Shown: positions 1 through 8,288, counted from the first letter of the stretch. The stretch is 64,000 nt of DNA from Actinomadura sp. NBRC 104425 (GCF_030269545.1 NZ_BSTN01000001.1:631645-695644); one strand, 5' to 3'. The notes: generated from the sequence alone by a model not told the origin. Translations and numbers: made by a program.

Positions 1-37
1 CGACCTGGCCCGCGAACTGACGAAGGACGCCGCATGA
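1..37 (+). CDS. fbiA: C-terminal end of FbiA (2-phospho-L-lactate transferase), partial
   Basis: Only the last eleven codons lie in the window, reading [11 protein letters not shown] and then TGA at 35-37. The stop overlaps the fbiB ATG as ATGA, so the two genes are translationally coupled. The short peptide cannot identify the product. FbiA is inferred because fbiA directly precedes fbiB in many actinobacteria; it attaches the phospholactate or phosphoenolpyruvate moiety to FO in F420 synthesis. Confidence 0.55.
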   Translation, partial: DLARELTKDAA

Positions 38-1320
38 AGGTAGAGGTTTTCGGCATCCCGGGCCTGCCGGAGGTCACCGAGGGCACCGACATCGCGGCCC
101 TGGTGCCTGCGGACGCCCTCGCCGACGGCGACGTCGTCGTGGTCACGTCCAAGATCGTCAGCAAGGCCGAGGGGCGGGTGCTGGTCGCCGCCGACCGGGA
201 GAAGGCGATCGACGCCGAGACCGTCCGCGTGGTCGCCCGGCGCCGCCACGCGCGCGGCGAGACCCGCATCGTCGAGACCCGCCAGGGGCTGGTGCTCGCC
301 GCCGCCGGGGTGGACGCGTCCAACACCGCCCCCGGCACGGTGCTGCTGCTCCCGGAGGACCCGGACGCCTCCGCCCGCCGCATCCGCGCCGGAATCCGGG
401 AACGCACGGGGCTGAACGTGGCCGTCATCGTGTCCGACACGTTCGGGCGCCCGTGGCGCAACGGCCTGACCGACGTGGCGATCGGCGCGGCCGGCCTGGC
501 GCCGCTGCACGACCTGCGCGGCCGCGACGACGCGTACGGCAACCGCCTGGACGCGACGATCACCGCCGTGGCCGACGAGCTGGCGTCCGCGGCCGAACTG
601 GTCAAGGGCAAGCTCGACGGCGTGCCGATCGCGGTCGTCCGGGGCCTGGGCGGCCTGGTCACCGACGACGACGGCCCGGGCGCCCGCGCGCTGGTGCGTC
701 CCGCCTCGGAGGACATGTTCCGGTACGGCTCCGCCGAGGTCCTCCACGCCCGGCGCACCGTCCGCGAGTTCACCTCCGACCCCGTGGACCCGGCCGCCGT
801 GCGCCGCGCGGTCGCCGCGGCGATCACCGCGCCCGCGCCGCACCACACCACGCCGTGGCGGTTCGTCCTGCTGGAGTCGCCCGAGTCGCGGGTGCGCCTG
901 CTGGACGCCATGCGCGACGCGTGGGAGGCGGACCTGCGCCGCGACGGCTTCTCCGACGAGTCGATCGCCAAGCGGCTGCGCCGGGGCGACGTGCTGCGCC
1001 GCGCCCCCTACCTGGTGGTGCCGTGCCTGGTGATGGACGGCTCGCACGACTACCCCGACGAGCGCCGCTCCCAGGCCGAACGCGAGATGTTCGTCGTCGC
1101 CACCGGCGCCGGGGTGCAGAACCTCCTCGTCGCCCTGGCCGTGGAGGGGCTGGGCTCCTGCTGGGTGTCCAGCACGATGTTCTGCCGCGACGTCGTCCGC
1201 AAGACCCTGGACCTGCCCGCCGACTGGGACCCGATGGGCGCCGTGGGCGTCGGCCACGCCGCCGCCCCGCCGCGCGAACGGCCGCCCCGCTCCCCCGATG
1301 CCTTCATCGAGGTCCGCTGA
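34..1320 (+). CDS. fbiB: FbiB, bifunctional coenzyme F420:L-glutamate ligase / FMN-dependent reductase
   Basis: This 428-residue protein has the two-domain FbiB architecture. Residues 1 to about 240 are the CofE-type gamma-glutamyl ligase, with [15 protein letters not shown] near the start and [18 protein letters not shown] in the middle. From about residue 245 ([16 protein letters not shown]) follows a nitroreductase-fold domain. In mycobacteria FbiB adds the poly-glutamate tail to F420-0, and the C-terminal domain reduces dehydro-F420-0 with FMNH2. Length is close to the mycobacterial enzyme (about 450). The ATG overlaps the stop of the preceding gene as ATGA, giving coupled translation. 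fbiC lies about 16 kb downstream on the opposite strand. Identification is firm. Confidence 0.95.
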   Translation: MKVEVFGIPGLPEVTEGTDIAALVPADALADGDVVVVTSKIVSKAEGRVLVAADREKAIDAETVRVVARRRHARGETRIVETRQGLVLAAAGVDASNTAPGTVLLLPEDPDASARRIRAGIRERTGLNVAVIVSDTFGRPWRNGLTDVAIGAAGLAPLHDLRGRDDAYGNRLDATITAVADELASAAELVKGKLDGVPIAVVRGLGGLVTDDDGPGARALVRPASEDMFRYGSAEVLHARRTVREFTSDPVDPAAVRRAVAAAITAPAPHHTTPWRFVLLESPESRVRLLDAMRDAWEADLRRDGFSDESIAKRLRRGDVLRRAPYLVVPCLVMDGSHDYPDERRSQAEREMFVVATGAGVQNLLVALAVEGLGSCWVSSTMFCRDVVRKTLDLPADWDPMGAVGVGHAAAPPRERPPRSPDAFIEVR

Positions 1321-1406
1321 GTTCCACAAGGGCGTTGACGCTGCATCGGGCGGTGCGTCAGCCTACTGTCTGCTGATCAATCCCTGTTGTGGGGAGGCAG
1401 GGCTCG

Positions 1407-2522
1407 GTGAGCGCACCACCCGGCTGGTACCCGGATCCGCAATGGATGGGGCGCGAAAGGTTCTGGGACGGCCAGAGCTGGACGGACAAGTCACGCCCGT
1501 GGACCGGCAAGGCCGCCGTCATGACCGAGCACGTCGCGCCCCCGGCCACCCGCCGTCCCTCCCGTAAGGCGCTGACGCGGTCCCGGGGGCCCGGGAACGC
1601 CCCGGCGCGTGGGAACCTGCCGGCGAAGGGGCTCAGCGCGCGCCCCCGGCCGGCGGCGCCCGTCGCGGAGGGCGCACACCGTCCGGGTGTGTGGACGACC
1701 ACGGTGAGTTTGGCCACCACCGTTGCGGTCCTCGCCGGGGAGGCCGCGATCGTGGGGCCGCTCGCCTATGCGGCGTACCTGGCCCGTCCGCCGTGGGGCG
1801 CGGTGGTGCCGTTCGCCGCCTGGTGCGGGCTCGTGCTGCTGACGTTCCTTCCGGCGGCCCGGTCATGGACCGCCCGGACGCACGGCTGTCGCGAACCTTC
1901 CGCGTCCGAGCGGTCGGGCCTCCGGCGGCCGTGGCGCAACCTGCTGCACCGCGCAGGACTCCCCGACGGGCAGTACCGGCTCATGGTCACCGATGCGGAC
2001 GGCCTCAACGCCTGCACGCCGGTCCGGGGGATCGTGGCGGTCACCAGCCACGCCACGTCGCTGCCCGCCCCGCATCTGGAGGCGATCCTCGCTCACGAAC
2101 TAGGCCACCAACGCGGCCTGCAGTCGCTGTCCGCGTTCGTCACCACCCACCTCACGGTGCCGAGCCGATTCCTGCGGTGGGTGCTGCGAACCCTGTGGTC
2201 GCCGGTCACGCCGATGTGGAAACGCGCCGTCGCCTGGCAGCGCCCGATCGGCTTTCTCATGGTCTTCCTGCTGGCCGCCGCCGCCACGGCCGTCACCCTG
2301 CTCGCGGCGCTCCCGGCCGCCATCGCCTACGCCGCAACGGCCCTCCCCCGGCTCTCGAAAACCGCCACGGACCACGACGCGGACGCCTACGCCGTCCACC
2401 TGGGTTTGGGCCCCGACCTGCTGACCGCAGTAGAAACCCACATCGAAAAAGCCGCCTCCGAGGCCGAACTCCCCCTCCCCCTGGTCCAACGCGCCCACCA
2501 CCTCCGCCGCACCCTTGCCTGA
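1407..2522 (+). CDS. DUF2510 domain-containing M48-family membrane metalloprotease
   Basis: The N-terminus is a DUF2510 module (PPGWYPDPQWMGRERFWDG, then WTD), a short Trp-rich domain common at the start of actinobacterial membrane proteins. Two hydrophobic segments follow (about residues 95-155). The zinc motif HELGH lies at residues 230-234, preceded by AILA, as in M48/HtpX peptidases. Another membrane hairpin lies at about 280-310. The region that usually supplies the third zinc ligand as ExxAD reads DHDAD here, so Asp stands where Glu is expected. The GTG at 1407 is chosen because GGGGAGG sits nine bases upstream and DUF2510 begins at once; a GTG at 1389 has no ribosome site. A role in membrane protein quality control is known for the family but not shown here. 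Confidence 0.8.
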   Translation: MSAPPGWYPDPQWMGRERFWDGQSWTDKSRPWTGKAAVMTEHVAPPATRRPSRKALTRSRGPGNAPARGNLPAKGLSARPRPAAPVAEGAHRPGVWTTTVSLATTVAVLAGEAAIVGPLAYAAYLARPPWGAVVPFAAWCGLVLLTFLPAARSWTARTHGCREPSASERSGLRRPWRNLLHRAGLPDGQYRLMVTDADGLNACTPVRGIVAVTSHATSLPAPHLEAILAHELGHQRGLQSLSAFVTTHLTVPSRFLRWVLRTLWSPVTPMWKRAVAWQRPIGFLMVFLLAAAATAVTLLAALPAAIAYAATALPRLSKTATDHDADAYAVHLGLGPDLLTAVETHIEKAASEAELPLPLVQRAHHLRRTLA

Positions 2523-3470
2523 ACCAGCCGGTTCCGGATGATGCGCTCGCGGCGCAGTCGTCCGATCCGCGCGGTGACTGAGAAGAAGGCGGGACGGTGA
2601 GCCGGTCGAGCAAGCCGATGGCAGCGGCCGCCCCACTCGCCAACGCACGAGCGGGAGACGCCTTCCGCGCCGTGCACGTCCCTGTCTGGGCACTCACCGA
2701 CCTCAGCCTCAGGGCCGGGCCGGCGCGTTCTCCCCCCCCGGACGCGCCCGGTGGAAGGCGGTCAGGGCGGCGTGATGCGGTCGAACCGTCTGCGGGCCGC
2801 AGCGCCTCGGCGGGCGATGCGGCACCCGCGACACCTCGATGCACCGGGACTTTGCCGATCTCCAGCTCGTGACGGCCCGCCTGCCTGATCGGCAGGGCGG
2901 CCAATGCCGGCCATGGCCCGCGCCGTACCGAACAAGATCAGCTTATTGTCGCCATCGGCGATGGCGTACGCCCCGGCGATGCGTGCCGTCCGGGACGGCG
3001 TTGACTGCGCGGTCTGCTGGACCACATCGCCGCCGAGCCCGCGCACGACGGCGGTTCGATGAGCGCGGCGTGCGAAACGTCACAAGGTGTGCAAGCGGGC
3101 AGATCTGGCGACGCTCGATGTGCCGACGGAGGCCCTCGACGGACACCAGCGCGTTACCGTAAAACACGGACGGCACTTTCCAGACGACAGGACATTTTGA
3201 TCGCGTTTGTCACCCTGCCGCTTCTTCACTCAGGCCCCGCCGTCCACAGAGCCGCGTCCACCAAGGCTCGTCCGGTGGATCTTGGCATCCAGCTCTTGGG
3301 TTGGGTGGAGACGTCAGCCGGGTCGTCCGCTGCCGTGCTGCGAGTCTGCGGCTTCGCCGCCGTCATGTGCGAGCAGGCCGGGGACGGCCGCCCTGCCAAC
3401 GCCGCAACGTGGTCGGGTTCGCCCTGGTCACCGCGCTGTTGCGGCTCCGCCGTGGTCTACCGGACACGGC
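2523..3470. other. Gene-poor 950-bp stretch, no supported gene
   Basis: Open frames exist on both strands, but they overlap one another, none has a convincing ribosome site with a recognisable domain, and none carries a motif I know. It may be decayed coding DNA at the edge of the accessory island. A weak candidate starts with GTG at 2597 after GAAGGCGGGAC, but its product is Ala/Arg/Pro-rich and looks non-coding. Confidence 0.5.
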
Positions 3471-3893
3471 TCAGGGCTTGTCGGTGGTGGCGATGCTCTC
3501 GAGGCCGATCTCACGCAGCGGCGGAACAAGTCGTGCGACGTACCAGCCGAGATCGGTAAACTCCGCCGCCCCGGCAAGCGGCCGCCGGTTCAATTCGGGA
3601 AGAAATGACGCAGTCTTGCGATCATCATAGATGAGAAAGTTTCCACCATAGCCGCTGTCCTGCCAAAATATGGCGATCCCTACAACATCTCCCGCGGAGA
3701 GATTCTCCTCCATTTCCCCTTTTACCGAGGAAAGGTCATCTGGCCTGGACGCCTTCCACTCGAAGTCTGCAACCATGTACCTCGTCTGCACGTCCCAGAC
3801 GGCCGTCCACCCCGCCTTGAACAGACTACCTAGAACATTGTCGACATGGATCGCCGACTCGAAGGTCATGTCGATGTCCACGGTCCGCCCCAC
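3471..3893 (-). CDS. Probable immunity protein of the adjacent nuclease toxin
   Basis: This encodes an acidic, soluble 140-residue protein (MGRTVDIDMTFESAIHVDN...) that I do not place in a named family. It starts with GTG at 3893, with GGGAGG six bases upstream. The start lies only 12 bases after the repaired stop of the toxin gene on the same strand. A small acidic gene directly behind a polymorphic toxin domain is usually the cognate immunity gene, and that is the basis of the call. It has no signal peptide or membrane segment, as expected for a cytoplasmic inhibitor. Base composition is visibly less GC-rich than the biosynthetic genes further right, like the toxin. The inhibitory role is inferred from position. 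Confidence 0.6.
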   Translation of the reverse strand: MGRTVDIDMTFESAIHVDNVLGSLFKAGWTAVWDVQTRYMVADFEWKASRPDDLSSVKGEMEENLSAGDVVGIAIFWQDSGYGGNFLIYDDRKTASFLPELNRRPLAGAAEFTDLGWYVARLVPPLREIGLESIATTDKP

Positions 3894-3905
3894 AGGAAAC
3901 CTCCC

Positions 3906-4612
3906 TCACCGCCCCCAAGGGATCTCTCGGTAAGAAATCCCCTTCTTGTCCAACCATGCTCTTATCGAATCGGGTATCTGGTTCTCCGAGATGACTTCGA
4001 AGTCCTTGCCATGTTTCCTGGCGATTTGCGCCTGCTGCGCTGTGCTGGATTTGAACTTGGCGGCGATCTTCGGATCTTCGAGCAACTTCTCCAGTAGTTG
4101 CCGGACTTGGCCTCACACCAAGCTTCTCGGTCGGCACCCTCCGGCGTATGGCGAACGTCGAACTGCCGTGGGCCGACTTTGAAGTCGTGTTCTCCCCCAA
4201 GTATCCGCGCCAGATACTTCTCGTATTCTATACCACGCTGACTGGCACGTCTTCGACCATCTACTGATTCCGCCTTCCGGACCTCCTTCTGAGCGTCCAG
4301 CGAAGAGCCCGGGGCACGCCGATCGCCGACGGAAGATTCGCACTCCTCCGAAATCGCAGCGGCGAATTCAGCTCGTGGCGCGGTGTCCCGCTTCTCGCTT
4401 GACGAACCGCCACCCGAGGATTTGTCGCCGTGTTGATTACGTTGTTCGATTCGGAATTCAGAAAGCGACGAGGCGGCTTTGCTCTCCAGGCGAGATGGTT
4501 GACCGGGCGACCCCGGCCTGTCCAACGGGAGTGACGGCTGCTTCCCCCCCGCCCGCTTCTTCTCAGCCGCCTCCGCGCAGTCGTTCCGTTCGGAGGGGCG
4601 ATCGACGGCCAC
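3906..4612 (-). pseudogene. Polymorphic toxin with restriction-endonuclease-fold C-terminus, frameshifted
   Basis: As read, the frame gives 216 residues. Dropping back one base at about 4091 (TACTGGAGAAG where TACTGGGAGAAG is expected) restores EKLLEDPKIAAKFKSSTAQQ and onwards, ending IPWGR at 3906, for about 235 residues. Residues 126-235 then resemble actinobacterial restriction-endonuclease-fold toxins: GIEYEKYL, FD with D152, and EAK with E167 and K169 as the PD-(D/E)XK residues, followed by the family's helical tail ending in WLDKKGI. The N-terminus shares a leader with the 690-residue protein at 10161-12233: MAV[D/E] and LPxDRPGxPGQPSRxESxAA at residues 28-47. The GTG start at 4612 is supported by that shared start. 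The frameshift may be a real inactivation or a homopolymer sequencing error; the immunity gene is intact. Confidence 0.75.
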
Positions 4613-4688
4613 GCCTCAGACCTGCCTTCCGTTACTCGCAGGTACAGGGGTATGCCGACCTCGGATCCTATCGGCCGAGATCAAGAGA

Positions 4689-4870
4689 TCAGACTTCGAT
4701 CGCCACGAAGAAAACTTCCCACTCCTGATGCTGGAAAGTCAGCACCGGGCCAAACGAATCCTTACTGTCACGGCGACGACGCCCGCCGGCTGAACATCAG
4801 CCACCTCGACGCACACCTTGCCGCTGCCGCTACGGCGCGACTTGCGCCAGGTTCCCACCTCCACTTCCAT
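4689..4870 (-). pseudogene. DUF397 protein, degenerate copy 6 (frameshift)
   Basis: This starts with ATG at 4870, ten bases after GAGAGG. It reads MEVEVGTWRKSRRSGSGKVC and then VEVADVQPAGVVAV, the typical DUF397 first half (W-RKS...CVEVA). The frame then shifts. The missing half appears one frame over as DSKDSFGPVLTFQHQEWEVF and ends at TGA 4689-4691. The exact indel is ambiguous: the codon for the R before DSKD is damaged. It is the last member of the array and the most divergent. Confidence 0.65.
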
Positions 4871-4924
4871 GAACACCAGACCTCTCTACGAATCACAGCC
4901 GCCTAGGTAGATGGCTCAGCCAAC

Positions 4925-5186
4925 CTAACGACCCGGTTTTGCCCATAAAGGGTTTTGCGCCGTGCGAGGAGATGCAAAAGCTCCAAGGCTATTCGCCCAG
5001 CCGAAAGCGCCTTGGCGAATAGCCTTGGCAAATCTCACGAACTCCGACCCGACCAAACATCAGCACCGGACCCGACGGATCCTTAGAGTCACGGACAGCG
5101 ACACCTGGCCGCACGCGAGCAACCTCAACACGTTCGCCCCCGATCCCCTGACTACACGAAGCATTCCGCCACGAGATGTCGTGCAT
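4925..5186 (-). pseudogene. DUF397 protein, degenerate copy 5 (frameshift)
   Basis: This starts with ATG at 5186 and reads MHDISWRNASCSQGIGGERV, then GVAVRDSKDPSGPVLMFGR. An extra G in GGTCGGGTCGGAG near 5050 then moves the frame. The expected SEFVRFAKAIRQGAF continues in the neighbouring frame, which stays open to a TAG at 4925. The usual CVEVA motif reads RVEVA, so the Cys is also lost. Copies 4 and 5 are nine bases apart, as expected in an operon-like array. Confidence 0.65.
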
Positions 5187-5194
5187 TCTCCGAG

Positions 5195-5394
5195 CTACCC
5201 CTTCAGATCGAACGCGCCTTGGTGGACCGCTTCGGCGAACCTCACGAACCCCGAGCGGCCAAACGTCAGCATCGGCCCAACGGGTCCTTGGAGGCACGGA
5301 CCACGATACCTGGCTGCACACAAGCAACCTCGACGCACTCCACCCCGGCTCCCTGACTGTGCGAGGACTTCCGCCACGTGATCATGTCCAGCAT
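5195..5394 (-). pseudogene. DUF397 protein, degenerate copy 4 (frameshift)
   Basis: The ATG at 5394 gives MLDMITWRKSSHSQGAGVEC, then VEVACVQPGIVVRASKDPLG. One C appears to be missing where GGCCCG is expected (GGCCG is present, near 5276). Translation therefore stops at once, while the rest (PMLTFGRSGFVRFAEAVHQG, AFDLKG) continues one frame over to TAG at 5195. The N-terminus matches intact copy 2 (MLDMITWRK), consistent with copies 3-4 being a duplicate of 1-2. The RDSKD motif is also altered to RASKD. Confidence 0.7.
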
Positions 5395-5400
5395 CCGACG

Positions 5401-5619
5401 CTACCCCTCCAGGTCGAACGCACCTCGGCGCACAGCCTCAGCGAACCTGACGAACTCATCCCGCCTGAACACCAACGTCGGCACCGACGGGTTCTTCGAG
5501 TCACGAAAAGCAACGCCAGGAGGCATGGCAGCGACCTCGACGCAGTTGTCGCCGCTCCTAGTGTTCCGGGCGGCCTTGCGCCACCGCAGGGCGGCGTTGG
5601 GGATCTCATCACCAGACAT
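5401..5619 (-). CDS. DUF397 domain protein (copy 3 of array)
   Basis: This intact 72-residue DUF397 protein has the family layout: LRWRKAARNTRSGDNCVEVA, then GVAFRDSKNPSVPTLVFRRD, and a C-terminal helix ending FVRFAEAVRRGAFDLEG. DUF397 proteins are small actinobacterial proteins encoded beside DUF5753 helix-turn-helix regulators in WhiJ/AbaA-type loci, where they are thought to act as partners of the regulator. Start and end resemble copy 1 closely. Its last bases and the start of copy 4 lie in an 87-bp block repeated almost exactly 484 bp to the right. Confidence 0.85.
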   Translation of the reverse strand: MSGDEIPNAALRWRKAARNTRSGDNCVEVAAMPPGVAFRDSKNPSVPTLVFRRDEFVRFAEAVRRGAFDLEG

Positions 5620-5683
5620 GGGCTGGAACTTACTCCTTGGCGATATCTCGGATCAGCCAGAGGCAAAGGTCCAGGCGTTTTGG

Positions 5684-5878
5684 TCACATGTCATGCATGC
5701 CGTGACGTATGGCGTCAGCCAACGCCGCGAACTCCTGCCGACTGAACACCAATTTCGGCCCCGAAGGGTCTTTTGAGTCACGGAAGGCCACGCCCGAACG
5801 CGTGCGAGCAACCTCAATACAATCGGCCCCGGTACCCTGACTACGTGAAGCCTTCCGCCACGTGATCATGTCCAGCAT
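5684..5878 (-). CDS. DUF397 domain protein (copy 2 of array)
   Basis: This intact 64-residue DUF397 protein starts at ATG 5878: MLDMITWRKASRSQGTGADC, then GVAFRDSKDPSGPKLVFSRQ and a terminal helix. It starts six bases after the stop of copy 1, so it is probably cotranscribed with the regulator at 6114-6959 and copy 1. Family role as for copy 3: a likely small partner of the DUF5753 regulator. Confidence 0.85.
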   Translation of the reverse strand: MLDMITWRKASRSQGTGADCIEVARTRSGVAFRDSKDPSGPKLVFSRQEFAALADAIRHGMHDM

Positions 5879-5884
5879 CCGACG

Positions 5885-6103
5885 CTACCCCTCCAGGTCG
5901 AACGCGCCTCGGCGCACAGCCTCAGCGAACCTGACGAACTCCGACCGACCGAACATCAGCACCGGCCCCCACGGGTCCTTGGAGTCACGAACCGCGATGC
6001 CCGGACACGCGCGAGCAACCTCGACGCAGTCCGCGCCGCTTCCCGTGCTTCGACTGGCCTTACGCCACCGCAGGGCGATGTTGAGGGTTTCACCACCAGA
6101 CAT
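5885..6103 (-). CDS. DUF397 domain protein (copy 1 of array, next to its regulator)
   Basis: This intact 72-residue DUF397 protein contains LRWRKASRSTGSGADCVEVA, then GIAVRDSKDPWGPVLMFGRS and AVRRGAFDLEG. It starts at ATG 6103, ten bases after the stop of the XRE/DUF5753 regulator. This regulator-then-DUF397 order is the standard two-gene arrangement, so it is the best candidate for the regulator's own partner; the later copies look like expansions. Confidence 0.88.
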   Translation of the reverse strand: MSGGETLNIALRWRKASRSTGSGADCVEVARACPGIAVRDSKDPWGPVLMFGRSEFVRFAEAVRRGAFDLEG

Positions 6104-6113
6104 GAACTAAAAT

Positions 6114-6959
6114 CTACCCCTTGGCGATATCCCGAATCAGCGCCAGCGACTCCTGTTCTGAGAGGGCCACCTCGAGAATGCGGTCGAAAGTATCGGAACA
6201 GCGTCTGACCTGCTCGACATCCTCCAAGTAGGCGGACACTCCCACAGCCCCTTCCAGATAGCCGACATCCAAGTCGAGCGGCCCGTCGAAGGTGAGCAGG
6301 ACGAATGACCCGTCGGTACCGGGGTGGGCTGGAGCGGAAGCGGGGACGACGCGGAGGTGCACGTTGGGTCGCTCCGCCGACTCGATCAAGGCGAGCAGTT
6401 GCCGACGCATGACCTCGCGGCTGCCAAGGTCACGGTGCAGCACAGCCTCGTCAACCACGGCATGCAGGGTGGGCGCGTTGATTCGACTCAGCAGGGTCCG
6501 TCTGGTGACGCGGACGGCAAGTCGACGAAGGTGCGCGTCTTCATCCTCATGTGGATTGACACCCCGGATGAGGGTAAGCGCGTAATCATCGGTCTGCAGA
6601 AGGCCAGGGACGACCTGGGTTTGCCAAGAGCGAATCTCTACGGCGTCGTTCTCCAGTTCCATGAAGCTGCCAGGAAGCACGTCGTCATAAGAGGACCACC
6701 AGCCTCGCTTGCGGATGTCTCGCGCGAGCTGAACCAAGGCGAGACGACTTGGTGCGTCCCCGCCGTACAGGTCGAGCATGACCTCGACGTCCTGGATTCG
6801 GGGCCGCGCCTTTGCGGTCTCGATGGCGACGAGTTTCGGACGCGACCACCCGAGGAGGGACGCAGCCCGCTCGGGGGTGAGAGCAGCCTGCTCACGACGC
6901 TTGCGCAGTTCCCTGGCCAGCCGCCGATGCCGGACGGTCGGACCTTGGACTGGGGCCAC
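6114..6959 (-). CDS. XRE-family helix-turn-helix regulator with DUF5753 domain
   Basis: The N-terminal helix-turn-helix (about residues 8-65: PTVRHRRLARELRKRREQ, ASLLGWSRPKLVAIETAKAR) is followed by a DUF5753 domain from about residue 95 (SFMELENDAVEIRSWQTQVV, then PGLLQTDDYA) to the end. These proteins are common in filamentous actinomycetes; relatives such as WhiJ and AbaA-locus proteins affect development and secondary metabolism. The GTG at 6959 is chosen because GGAGG(AAGG) lies just upstream and it gives the usual 281-residue length. The longer frame to 7079 adds an N-terminus atypical of the family. It heads the DUF397 array and faces a divergent HATPase gene at 7167. Confidence 0.85.
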   Translation of the reverse strand: MAPVQGPTVRHRRLARELRKRREQAALTPERAASLLGWSRPKLVAIETAKARPRIQDVEVMLDLYGGDAPSRLALVQLARDIRKRGWWSSYDDVLPGSFMELENDAVEIRSWQTQVVPGLLQTDDYALTLIRGVNPHEDEDAHLRRLAVRVTRRTLLSRINAPTLHAVVDEAVLHRDLGSREVMRRQLLALIESAERPNVHLRVVPASAPAHPGTDGSFVLLTFDGPLDLDVGYLEGAVGVSAYLEDVEQVRRCSDTFDRILEVALSEQESLALIRDIAKG

Positions 6960-7166
6960 AGCAACCTTCCTCCCCCACCTCCGCCAACAGGTAAGCGGAG
7001 TGTAACGCCGAAGAGACGCAGAGTATCCGTCAAGTCGCCGACAGTGATGACTTGTCAGCTCTAGGGTGAGCTCCGTCAAGCGTCGTTTGACGGTCCGAGC
7101 GTATCGATGTCAGCGCCGCCACACAGGGTGATTGGCCAATAACAGCGAGGATTGCCCGCCGTCGGC

Positions 7167-8009
7167 ATGACTTCGTCGGCCTGCGGACCGTCATTCCAAC
7201 CCGAGATGACGGTGACCTTGGAACTCCCATCTGCGCCGATGGTCCACCCGACCAGCGGCAACCCTCTGAACCTTCCGCACGGCGGTGCGTGTGCCTGGCG
7301 ACTCACGGCGGACGCCGGCTGCGCTGCGCAGGCCCGATCGGCGCTGGGCTCGGTGATGCAGGCGCTTCGGTTCCCCGCAGCCAGCATCGACGACGGGGCG
7401 CTGGCAGTGAGCGAACTGGCCACCAACGCCCTCTGGCACGCGATCAGCCCCTACCCCGCCAACCGAAGCCCCGCTGGCCAGCTCGTCGGGCCGGAACTGT
7501 GGGTCTGGGCCCGTACGGCACCGCAGCCAGAGTTCGTCGCCGCCGTGTTCGATGCCGCCCCAGAGGTGACCCCACAGGTGCACACCGAGGACGTGACCAG
7601 CACGCACGGCAGGGGGCTCGGCATCGTCGAAGCCCTCACGTCCGCGTGGGGCTGGCGGCGTACGCGATCACGCCTGGCCTCTCCACCGATCTCCGGGAAG
7701 GCGGTGTGGTTCTCCCTACCGCTGCCCTCCACCTGGCCGCGACCGCCCCACCGCATCCCGCCGGCGGTTGCCGCCCAGCACCTGACAACGCACCTCTCCC
7801 ACCGCGGAATTACCGCTACCCGATGCAGCGATGTCACCGGTATCTCCGTCGTGACCACCGCCGCCCTCAACATCTGGGTGTGTCGCGAGGCGTTCTCCTG
7901 GACCGGCAGCGACGGCGTCCACCACCGCCACCCGCTCATCGACTTGCAGGAGACCGCCGAGCACGTACTCCACGTCTTCGACCAGTCCCAGAGCCCGACC
8001 ACTACGTGA
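7167..8009 (+). CDS. HATPase_c (RsbW/SpoIIAB-like) ATP-binding protein
   Basis: This single-domain histidine-kinase-type ATPase of about 280 residues has the N-box as AVSELATNALWHA and the G1 region as HGRGLGIVEALTSAWGWRR, then GKAVWFSL. It has no receiver or dimerisation domain, so it matches the free anti-sigma-like ATPases found next to DUF5753/DUF397 genes in actinomycetes. Unusually, about 95 residues follow the ATPase fold (from PRPPHRIPPAVAAQHL), possibly a small partner-binding domain. The start is uncertain: ATG 7167 is used, and ATG 7206 is an alternative; neither has a strong ribosome site. The BldC-like gene starts 15 bases downstream. Confidence 0.75.
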   Translation: MTSSACGPSFQPEMTVTLELPSAPMVHPTSGNPLNLPHGGACAWRLTADAGCAAQARSALGSVMQALRFPAASIDDGALAVSELATNALWHAISPYPANRSPAGQLVGPELWVWARTAPQPEFVAAVFDAAPEVTPQVHTEDVTSTHGRGLGIVEALTSAWGWRRTRSRLASPPISGKAVWFSLPLPSTWPRPPHRIPPAVAAQHLTTHLSHRGITATRCSDVTGISVVTTAALNIWVCREAFSWTGSDGVHHRHPLIDLQETAEHVLHVFDQSQSPTTT

Positions 8010-8024
8010 AGGAAGGGCACCGCG

Positions 8025-8288
8025 GTGTCAAAGCGGGGCGACGACGCGCAGCCGCCCGAACTGCTGAAGACCAGCGAAGTCACGCAGATGCTGGGTGTCA
8101 CAACCTCAACCGTGCTGTCCTGGGCCTACCGTGGCCGCCTGTCGTTCGCTCGCACCCCCGGCGGCCAGATGCGTTTCCACCGCCAACAGATCGAAGCATT
8201 CCAGGCAACGCAGCCAACGCCCCACAGCACGCGAGACAAAGAGGATGAGCCACTCTCGGATGCTGATGCGCACGCACCTACCGGTTGA
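8025..8288 (+). CDS. BldC-like MerR-type helix-turn-helix protein
   Basis: This 87-residue protein consists of one winged helix-turn-helix: LKTSEVTQMLGVTTSTVLSW, then YRGRLSFARTPGGQMRFHRQ and QIEAF. This is the BldC/excisionase-type MerR fold, which lacks the effector domain of classical MerR proteins. BldC itself binds direct repeats cooperatively to control Streptomyces development. GTG at 8025 follows GAAGGGCACC. The gene is 15 bases behind the HATPase gene and probably cotranscribed. The tail after residue 70 is acidic and looks disordered. A damaged partial copy of the DNA-binding part lies just downstream. Confidence 0.8.
   Translation: MSKRGDDAQPPELLKTSEVTQMLGVTTSTVLSWAYRGRLSFARTPGGQMRFHRQQIEAFQATQPTPHSTRDKEDEPLSDADAHAPTG

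Larger units (their letters stand above)
5371..5941 (-). repeat. Pair of near-identical 87-bp blocks, 484 bp apart
   Basis: Bases 5371-5457 and 5855-5941 match with one mismatch by eye. Each block spans the start of one DUF397 gene (copy 4 or copy 2), the stop of the gene before it (copy 3 or copy 1) and that gene's C-terminal codons. The arrangement fits duplication of a two-gene unit (copies 1+2 to 3+4), with the rest diverged. Confidence 0.8.

Noticed and set aside
2523..3470. Decayed transposase or integrase in the gene-poor stretch
   Set aside because: I read all frames and found no DDE, HTH or tyrosine-recombinase motif and no terminal inverted repeats.
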